Shown here piece by piece: positions 56,229 to 64,000 of a DNA stretch of 64,000 nt. Origin of the DNA: Cephalotus follicularis (taxonomy: Eukaryota; Streptophyta; Magnoliopsida; Oxalidales; Cephalotaceae); contig BDDD01000082.1 of the NCBI GenBank assembly GCA_001972305.1, forward strand, positions 434,001 to 498,000, given 5' to 3'. The notes under the pieces are model-generated. The model made no database searches. It saw only the letters and a list, made by a program, of their open reading frames with translations, and had not been told where the DNA came from. Numbering within the stretch: the stretch's first letter is position 1; every line of letters begins with the position of its first letter. The position numbers were made by a program, and so were the translations under genes.

Positions 56229-56737
56229 TTCTTCCATCTCTAGGCTTAGAACAAGAAGAAAAGAATGAGATCTACTTGGTGTGGATTACTTTAGAGGACT
56301 TCCTACACTTGGAAGCTAGCTTTGAACCCAAGGGAACTTGAAAGAAGGTGTCACACTCCATTTTAAGAGAAGGTAACATTAAAGCACTAAGGGCAATTAA
56401 CACATAAAAATACAGCTCATGTAAAATCCATAAAATTTAAACATTAAACCAGAAGTCAGTTGCGGAAGCATTTAAAAATCCATAAGCTGTAAAATCCATA
56501 GAGTGCATCCCATACTACACACTACTCAAAACAAACCCATCATTGTTAATTGCCCACAAATGGAGCGTGATCACAGTACAAGTTAAATTCCACCATAAAT
56601 TAAACCCATAAGTACAGTACATTAAAATTCCCTTTAACAACTCAGTTTATTACAAAATAGGAGATTAAGTAAAACTAAGAACAACATAACAACTTCGTTC
56701 CTCGTCCATGCCAGTCCAAACACTCCACCGCATCAAT

Positions 56738-58068
56738 CTGTAAAGTAGGGGGTTAGCCTTTGTCCTCACTCGGCTAAGTCACAAAAGTAGCTCGGGGTCA
56801 ACATTAGATGCATGTCATGATATGAATGCATGAATGATGCAGTGCATTAGAAATTCCAGTTTATATATATATACGAAAATATATATATTTAACAGTACGG
56901 TAAATATCAGTAAAATATATGTATGCAGAAACAGTACAGTAGTAACCCGCCCAGGGCTACATCAACAAGCACAGTAATGTCCGAGAAGGACCAACAGATA
57001 GTACAGGATGTCCACATAGGACCACAACAACAGGCAGTATGTGTAACGCCGCCAACTCCTGGCCCCACGCTACACTCCCACTCTGGTCCCTACTTTAGGC
57101 AACCGAGCGAGGCAACAGTACAGTGAGTTACCCAGCCATACTCCTGGTCCCTAGGTCAACCCTACCACTAGCCGGCGTTGGCAGCCTCCGCCATGCAACT
57201 AGTGGCTCAAGCACAAATACATAACAATTCACAGAGCAAACAGTGAATTGAAGCAGTAACAGTACAGTAAACAGGACGGTAGTGATCGTTTAGATCCACA
57301 ACAGGTAGGTTATTTCCAAAATGTTTCAAAAGTGACAACATTTGAAATATTGCATTTTCAGTAGAAAATATTCTTTGAAACAGTTCAGTAGGAGGGAAAT
57401 TACTCCCTCAGTATGTTCAAAATTATAATAACATTCATCTTATATTTTGTACTCAACATGGCAGTTTTATATGCATTTCTAAAGCAATAATACTTAGAAA
57501 TCATAACCAATTTCAAACAGTCAAGAACAGGCAGTAAAACAGTACATATGCGATGCATACAAATGCTCTAATGCATCCTACGCGAAAACGGGATCGTTGA
57601 GTATCAAAACCGTAAAAACTGTCCAAACAGGGCTTTAAAGCGTCGGCGTTTATTCCTCAGGCGTCGACACTTATGTGTCTTAAGCATTGTCGTTTAGTCC
57701 CTTAGCGTCAGCGCTTTCAGTGTCTGGGCATCGATATCTACTCCTTCAAACATCGACGTTTGAACGTATATAAAACACAGTTCACAGTGTTAAGCATCGA
57801 CGGTCATCACTTAGGCATCGACGGTCTAGAACGGGGGTCGTCTTCTACCTCACGACATGGCTAAACAGTGACATTTCCATGCATAAAACATGCATTCCAA
57901 CAGGTATAAAGCATAGAAAACGGTCATGCAATATCATGTGACACACCTAGTACAAGGTAGCATCATTTCAATGACTAAAAACGGATCATCAAGCTATGAA
58001 ATTAATGCATGAACATCACTGGACAACACTAAGCATTGAACTCAAAATACAGTTATGGCTTCCCCTAC
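56738..58068 (-). other. Predicted leader intron, solo LTR 56349-58890
   Basis: Hairpin GGCTTC-TAACTT-GAGGCC (58090-58073), then AGAG|GTAGGGG at 58068. Acceptor CTAAC...TTTACAG|ATTGATGC ends at 56738. The stem sequence is quite unlike the other families but still pairs over 6 bp (one U-G). Confidence 0.5.
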
Positions 58069-58700
58069 CTCTGGCCTCAAGTTAGAAGCCAAAAGTCCAC
58101 CTCTTTTAGTATTCCACAAAGTCACTTGAGTCCCCAGGTACGGCTTGGAAGCTCCCTGGTTCATCCTAGCAGCTGGTGTGCAAGCTCCAAGCATCCTTGC
58201 TCAACAATGGTGGTTAAGTCCCTCTCTCAAGTTCGTTTGCTCTCTTTTACCACTCACAGAGTCTCTATAAAGTCTCTGGTTCTCTGTAACAGAAAGGAGG
58301 GTGAGAGGAGTAGGTATTTTATGCCAAACATTTTTGTTTCTTCTGCCAAAACCCACCAGATCAACTCCTCCCCTTCATGCAGACCGGGTGCAACAGGTGT
58401 CATTCTCTTCCTCTTCCCAGGCCAGGCACTGAAGGATTCTCCCTCTGTCCCATGCCCTATTGTTGCAGGTATGTCTGGCAACAAAAGGCATCCACGCCAC
58501 GTCCTTAAAAGTCTACCAAGACGCTTGATAAAAGGCCAGAAAACCCCTCCCTGTGACACGTTCATCTGCTGTCATGAACGTACAGAACACGCTGCAAAGC
58601 GTCCACAGTTGCATGCAGGCGTCGGCGCTTATGTGTTGCATTTAAACATGCGTTTTAACGGCTTAAGCGTCGACGCTCCAAGTGTAGGCGTCAGCGCTTT
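57640..58700 (-). repeat. GCGTCGACGCTT-type word arrays
   Basis: About nine variants at 57640-57830 (inside the predicted intron), such as AGGCGTCGACACTTA and CATCGACGTTTG, and a second small set at 58617-58700 upstream of the donor (GGCGTCGGCGCTTA, AAGCGTCGACGCT). Confidence 0.75.
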
Positions 58701-59083
58701 AACCCTAAAACTGTGCCGTTTTACCAAAATACACATTTAACATTCCTCTCACAATTGGATTCCGATTCCTTCATCATTAGAGTTTGGGAACACATCATCA
58801 AATTCAGAAAAATCCATCACTTTATTAATTTCACAAATAGAATACCTTTACACTGTGAAATTACAATTCATGAAAATTACGGGCGTTACAGAAGGAGTGG
58901 CTCCATCATGTGAGTTCAACTTTTCTTCTAGTGTTAGATTTTGATTGTAATGCATTTTAAAAACTTACTTAAGCATCAATGATCCTTGGAGTAGGATTGG
59001 TTTTGTAAAGAAATTTTTGAATCCTAATTTTGCTTCAAGTCTATTTTGTGTTGGGGTTTTGCTATGCAAAACTAATTCCAACA

Positions 59084-60961
59084 AATGGTATTAGAGCTTA
59101 ATTTAAGCTTGTATGTTGTTTTAGTGATTGCATTTGCTTGTATTGATTGAGTTTTCATGGTGGTTATGGGTTGAATTGGAAGCTAGGGTTACTTGGAATC
59201 TATAGCAAATTTATTGTTCAAAGTTGTTTGGAAATGAATTTTAATGTCATGATTGTAATGAGTAGGTTGTATTTTGATCTTATAACCACCATATCTCCTC
59301 CATGTGCTCTCTTGAATTTTTGGGTTTCGTGGTGTGCTAAGTGGTGTTAGGGTTATCTTTAAAAAAATTGGTTTCATTAAAAGTGCTTAGGAGGTAAAAA
59401 GAAATATTTTTTGTGTTGGTTGTTTTTACCTCCACCACCAACCACCATCTCCACCACCACCTCTCCTCCATGGCCAACTCCATTAATGGAGATATTAAGG
59501 TCTCATGCTTGGTCAAGCTTGAAAATGAAGTCATGAGATGATAATATACTTTAGTATAAAATGTTTATAATATTGTTAGATTTTTATGGCATTAAAATTT
59601 TGAATAAGAAGAGTTGAAATTCTTGCTTTCAAATTTTCTAATTTTGGAAGACTTTATCTTGGCAATTAGATGCATGATCATGGATGGCCAGGGTAGGTCA
59701 AAGATGAGGTGGAGATGTCATGTGATAACATGTGGCAAGAGTTCGTGTTTTAGGGTTTTAGAAACCCTAAACCCTTAGAGTTCTAACCCTTGGGGTTTTC
59801 CAAACCCTAAATCCTAGGGTTTCTCACACCCTAACCCTTAAAGTCCCTAACCATAGACATACAATTTTAGGGTTTTAGAAACACTAATCCAAGGTACAAT
59901 TTTTGGCATTTTAGAAACCCTAGTACAAGGCACCAAACTTTAGGGTTTTAGAAACCCTAACCCTTAGGGTTTGAATTTGAACTTCCACAATTACTCAATC
60001 AATTTACTAAGGTGATAGTAGCAAATAGATCACATTTTATATTACTTCATGAGATTGAATTAATATATATACATGATGATACTTCACGGACTTGACATTT
60101 ATTTTTGAGTGTTGAATGGTGCGATTATTTTTCAATTATGGAAATGATTGTAATATTTGTTTATTGGGGCTTGCTTGCCTCTTCTCCTCATGTACTCTGT
60201 ATCTATTAATTCTTTTTTTCTCCTTGTAACCCCCCTTGATTTAGAATCAAGGTTTCTTTAGTTATAAGTAGAAAATTGTAATTCATGATTAAGAGTTGTA
60301 GCAAAAGAAAAAGATTGAGAAGAATGAAGACAAAAGAATATTACAAGACCCATGGGATGTATGGGATATGAATGCTTGTTGTAATAATCACAACTAGGGA
60401 TAAGACCAGTGGCTTGCTTAGAGATCAAGCAAGTCATAATAGTAGAAGTCCATGATTTATCATAGGGTGTTAGGATGGATGAGATGCATGCCTAATAAGA
60501 TGACCTTACAATCCCTGAAATCTATAAATATCAAGCAAATGACGAAACTAAATAGTATTAGGTTATCATCTTCCTCCATTACTATTAATGTGAATGATTC
60601 TGTGGGATGTAAACTTGTTGAGCACACTTAAGCAGAGTGTTCACATCAATAAAACATGAGATGTACATACAAATGAATTAGTGATCGGATTCGATTTGGG
60701 CCACACCCAAGGGTCTTATCACTAATTCACATGCATGTTGATGGAGGGTCTTGCTTGACTAGGGTGCATTTGACTTGTTTAGCACACTCAATGTCATTTT
60801 GCATCTAGAGGCAAAAAACAGATCGAGGATTGTGCAAGAGTTACACAATCGGCAAAGAGCTTTGCCTAACTACAGAAATTATTATAACTTGTTGAGCACA
60901 CTCAAGGTTATAATAACAAGGTTGTAGGACATCGATCCATCCACTCAGAATTAGGGTCTAT
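59084..60961 (+). mobile_element. C1 interior, plus-strand copy (truncated)
   Basis: The primer-binding site TGGTATTAGAGC is at 59086-59097, followed by a leader co-linear with the reverse of 14616-12600. It includes a telomere-like TTTAGGG tract (59745-59970) and repeated TTGTTGAGCACACTCAAGG words (60620-60910). No Gag start remains; the sequence is broken off at about 60961 by another repeat. Confidence 0.8.
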
Positions 60962-61387
60962 TGACATTTACTTCTTACAATCTTGGTTTTGATGATAACA
61001 AAGCAGCTAACATGTTTGTTAATATGAATGAATGCTTAAATAAACATACAAGTAAAGTAGTAAGTGCAAAACAAGCAAATTGTGCAAATTAGTCATACTG
61101 GCGTCAACGCCTATATCTTAGACGTCAACGTGCTGGGCTTGAGTATGAGTTCTGGGCTTTGGAAGATGATCTTTGTCAATGCCTTGAATGATTCTCGTTG
61201 ACGTTCTGAGAATTGCATTATTGACGTCAACGCCATGAGGAAGACGTCAAAGCCAAAAGGTGTAATTTCAGACAATAGCTTTGGACGTCAACGTGAAGAT
61301 ATTTTGGTATCAAAGCAGATGATATACACATCAACACCATATATAGACGTCAACGCAAAAGGATGCTCAAATCTCATTAAGAGTTAG
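60962..61387. repeat. LTR-like fragment with GACGTCAACGCC words
   Basis: TTGACATTTACTTCTTACAA and TTTTGATGATAACAAA resemble the start of plant copia LTRs of the SIRE type (from memory, not verified). Seven or more GACGTCAACG words occur at 61100-61360. No coding sequence; both boundaries are uncertain. Confidence 0.45.
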
Positions 61388-64000
61388 TGTAAAATCCCGT
61401 TTTCCGTATAGATTTTTGGGCTTTTCGATATGTTTTGTATGGGCTTTACGATTTGTTTCGTGTGGGCTGCCGATTGTTTTTCGGTTTGTGGAGTGCCCGT
61501 TTTTCGGTTTGTTTTGCTTTTGGCTTGGATAAGCGGGTTTTAGTCTTAGCCAGTGGGTTTTGATTTTATGTCTATGATTTGATAAAATAATATTTTTGGC
61601 TTTTTTTTTAATTTTTTTTTTTTTGTGTTTAAACCCATTTTGAGCATTTTTTTTGAACAAAAGAAAAACCCAATTTTTGTGTTAAACTTGTGTTTCTCTC
61701 CCACACATCTCTCTCCCTCTCTCTCTCCCTATCTCTCCCGACCATCTCTCTCTCTCTCTCCCGTTCTCTCTCCTCCTCTCACCTGCTGCCGTCACCGTCA
61801 GTTTCGCTATGGCACCGGCGAAGGCACCGGTCGAACCCCCGTGACGCCCTGAGTCCACCGGTACCAACCTCTGCACCGGCCAACGTCCCCACAGGTGTGC
61901 GCGATGACTTCTCTTCCCAGAACTGTTTGACGCCGTAACTTCTTCTCCGGTGATCGTCACGATAATCCAACCACAGATTCGGCATCCTGTCGACGAGAGG
62001 AAGCGAACCCGACCGCCCTCGACCCCTGACGACGTCGAAAAAGCAGATCAGCGACGTGACAACCCGCGGTCAAAGGCGTTCGTTCTGGCCAAACGCGGCA
62101 GAATCAAGCCAAACGCGCCCCAGATATGGAATCAGCGGCCTCAAAACGTCCAGATCGGCTCTTTTTGGTGACTGACATACGACGCATGACGGACACATGC
62201 CGGCGACCCTCCGGCGAGAATTTTTTTGGACAGTTTCCGACTCCGCTCTTCGCGTAGGTGTGATCCGTCCCAGTTCCGCGATGTGATTATGGCTCTGTGC
62301 GTTGTTTCGATGGCTTTCGGTAAACTCCGAACCCTGCTCCGTTACATTCTGTTTTCGTTTGAATTATGTATTTATGTAATTGTTTTACGATATTATGAGC
62401 TGAAATAGTATTATGATTCAATATTGGATGAATTGGACAAATTGGACTTGCCTTAGTGAATCCGAAAATATGTTTAGATGAGACTTCTAAGAATTGGACG
62501 TATTAAACGTGTTATTATGCTATATGGTCATGATTAGTGTACAATGACCCATGAGTTGAGGTCTGATGTTATTTCAAGTCCTTATGAGAATGATTTTATT
62601 TCTGTTAGATGTTTGCAATAACCGAGGAGTGGTCTAGGGATGTCTCGATTCATGTTCTTGAGATTGTTTTGGTGATCGCTTGAGGTACAGATTTTTCGTT
62701 CCTTCATACACTCCTACTGTTTTATAGTAAAAGAATAGTTTTACTTTACGAATGATGTACGGATCATTCTTTCTTTGGCGCTCTTATCGATTTTGTTTGA
62801 GTAAAGTCAATTTTACTGTTTAATGATTATGTACGGGATCTCTTTGCTTTGGATTCCTCTGTCGGTTTTGTTTAAATGAATTCGGTTTTATTTGAATCGA
62901 CTCTGTTTTTGAAATGTACGAATTATTCTTTTGTTCTTGGATACTCCGTTCTGTTTTGTTTGAATAAAGTCGGTTATGTTTTTGTACGGATGCGTCGTTC
63001 CTTGTTATCTCTTTCGGTATTGTTGGGATAAATTCGGTTTTGTTTTAGTATATGAAGTACGAATGTCCTTCTTTCTTTGATATCCTTCTGATTTTATTTG
63101 AGATAATTTCAGATTCTGTATTGGGTATGGAATCCCTTTCTTGGTTATCATCGATCGGTTTTTGATTGAATAAAACCCGTTTTATTGCCTAATGGAGATG
63201 TACGGATTTCTAACACTCTTGGGCTATCTGACTTTATCGAACGAAAATCAGCTTTGTTTTTATGCTATGTTCTTTCGGTTTATGAACTCGGAAATGTTTT
63301 ACGGTTTCGATATGTTTCGAAAATAAAGTCGGTTTTTGACATTTTATAAAATTTGAATGTTCTCGACTTTATTATTCTTATACTATGATATGTTATGAAA
63401 TATGTTATGATCATCTCTTTAATGGTGGAAATAAATGAGTTAATTTCCGATTATGAAATGTAAGTTATGATATCGTTTGTCAACGATTTTTGAATATGTT
63501 TCGAAAAAGCATATTTTATGTGATTTTAAGTTGATTTTGATAAATCAATTATTTTAATTTAAATGCTGAGTATTGTACCCACCTATGGGGCGTATCCATA
63601 GGCACGTCGTGGGCCTGGCACGGGGACGTGACACTTCCGTACTAGTGTGATTTGACTACGGCGTCTCTGAGTGTATGAACGAATCCCATGAGGTGGATTT
63701 GTGGATCCGCTATGTGATAGAGGCGTATGAATCGATTCTAGTTTATGTTATGTGATCTGATGTGTGATCAGATATGTGATCCGAGGTGTGATTCGGATAT
63801 ATGTTATGAGAATTGATATGTGTAGTGTCGTACACTTCAATTCTAGTGGGCATGTGGGATTAGCTACTCCCTTGCCATATGTGATCAGATGTGATCACGT
63901 TAAGTGGCTCAGTATGGAACTTATGTTTTGAAAGGTTTGTTATACGTTTTGAAAGTTATGGAACCCATGTTTTGGAAAGGTATACTTTATGTTTTCAAAG
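61388..64000 (+). repeat. LTR start running off the window
   Basis: TGTAAAATCCCGTTTTCCG at 61388 has the TGTAAxxxCCCG start of gypsy LTRs, probably with duplication GTTAG at 61383-61387. A CT-rich tract (61697-61790) and a GC-rich leader-like zone (61790-62290) follow, then a T-rich body with recurring CGGTTTTGTTT / GTACGGAT words (62740-63260). The end and any coding part lie outside. The conserved hairpin/donor island was not found here. Confidence 0.55.

Larger units (their letters stand above)
56349..58890 (-). repeat. Solo gypsy LTR, TSD GAAGG
   Basis: TGTCACACTCCA...GGGCGTTACA (2542 bp), flanked by GAAGG at 56344-56348 and 58891-58895. It carries the acceptor island (56738-56779), hairpin/donor island (58068-58090) and GCGTCGACGCTT-type words. 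A 234-codon plus-strand ORF (58036-58740) is antisense to the LTR and has no recognisable domain, so it is not called. Confidence 0.93.
52332..59083 (+). repeat. C1 LTR, plus-strand copy, interrupted and duplicated
   Basis: It starts TGTTAGCAATCATTCC at 52332 and ends CTAATTCCAACA at 59083. Removing the duplication and the solo LTR leaves about 1.69 kb, matching the 1678-bp LTR at 14631-16308. It is followed by a primer-binding site and C1 interior. Confidence 0.8.

Noticed and set aside
58036..58740. 234-codon plus-strand ORF, the longest outside gag/pol
   Set aside because: Antisense to a solo LTR, overlaps the hairpin/donor island and word arrays; no domain recognised and no equivalent ORF in the other LTR families.

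Overview
The window is plant nuclear DNA, most likely heterochromatic and dense in retrotransposons. No intact host gene, tRNA or rRNA gene is visible. Evidence for a flowering plant: several LTR retrotransposons primed by initiator-Met tRNA (TGGTATCAGAGC sites), chromovirus-type (Tekay/Del-like) Ty3/gypsy coding sequence with a C-terminal chromodomain, Ty1/copia pol remnants, and TTTAGGG-like tracts. Almost every base can be placed in a nest of mobile elements, and six insertions are confirmed here by exact 5-bp target-site duplications (TSDs).

Layout. 1-1711 is the end of a plus-strand LTR cut by the window edge. Into its internal region is inserted element E1 (1797-11241, minus strand, TSD TATTT): 3.2-kb LTRs and a 3-kb interior without pol that holds a gag stub and a 30-bp tandem array. 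11242-12060 is unassigned. 12060-16308 is a decayed minus-strand copia-like element with a 1.7-kb LTR. 16314-16867 is the end of a Tat-like integrase, followed on the opposite strand by two broken ORFs (aORF2 17037-20164, aORF1 37008-51062) that look like the antisense ORFs of Tat-lineage elements. That Tat-derived stretch is split by a solo LTR (17276-20102, TSD TTATC), a complete copia element (20550-36808, TSD ATTAG) and a solo LTR (37554-49985, TSD GTAAG). The copia element carries in its own LTR a complete gag-only element (22715-27998, TSD CCTAT) with an intact Gag ORF. The second solo LTR carries a full-length, inactivated Tekay-like element (37971-47449, TSD CTAGG). 51691-56228 is an apparently exact 2.29-kb tandem duplication. 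52332-60961 is a second copia-like element of the 12-16 kb family, its LTR interrupted by a solo gypsy LTR (56349-58890, TSD GAAGG). 60962-64000 holds an LTR fragment and the start of a further LTR that runs off the window.

Functional reading. The gag-only element and the dead Tekay-like element share Gag sequence, LTR ends, polypurine tract and LTR repeat words, so they look like a non-autonomous/autonomous pair. Five gypsy LTR families that are otherwise strongly diverged share two islands. One is a 6-bp hairpin with a UAACUU-type loop, covarying in its stem, ending 4-5 nt before an AG|GTAGGG 5' splice site. The other is a second hairpin that overlaps a CTAAC branch-point-like motif 15-26 nt before an AG|RTTGA 3' splice site. 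Together they predict a conserved 0.95-1.7-kb leader intron inside the LTR. Arrays of short near-palindromes centred on GTCGAC/GTTGAC lie mostly inside that intron. This is the most unusual system in the window.
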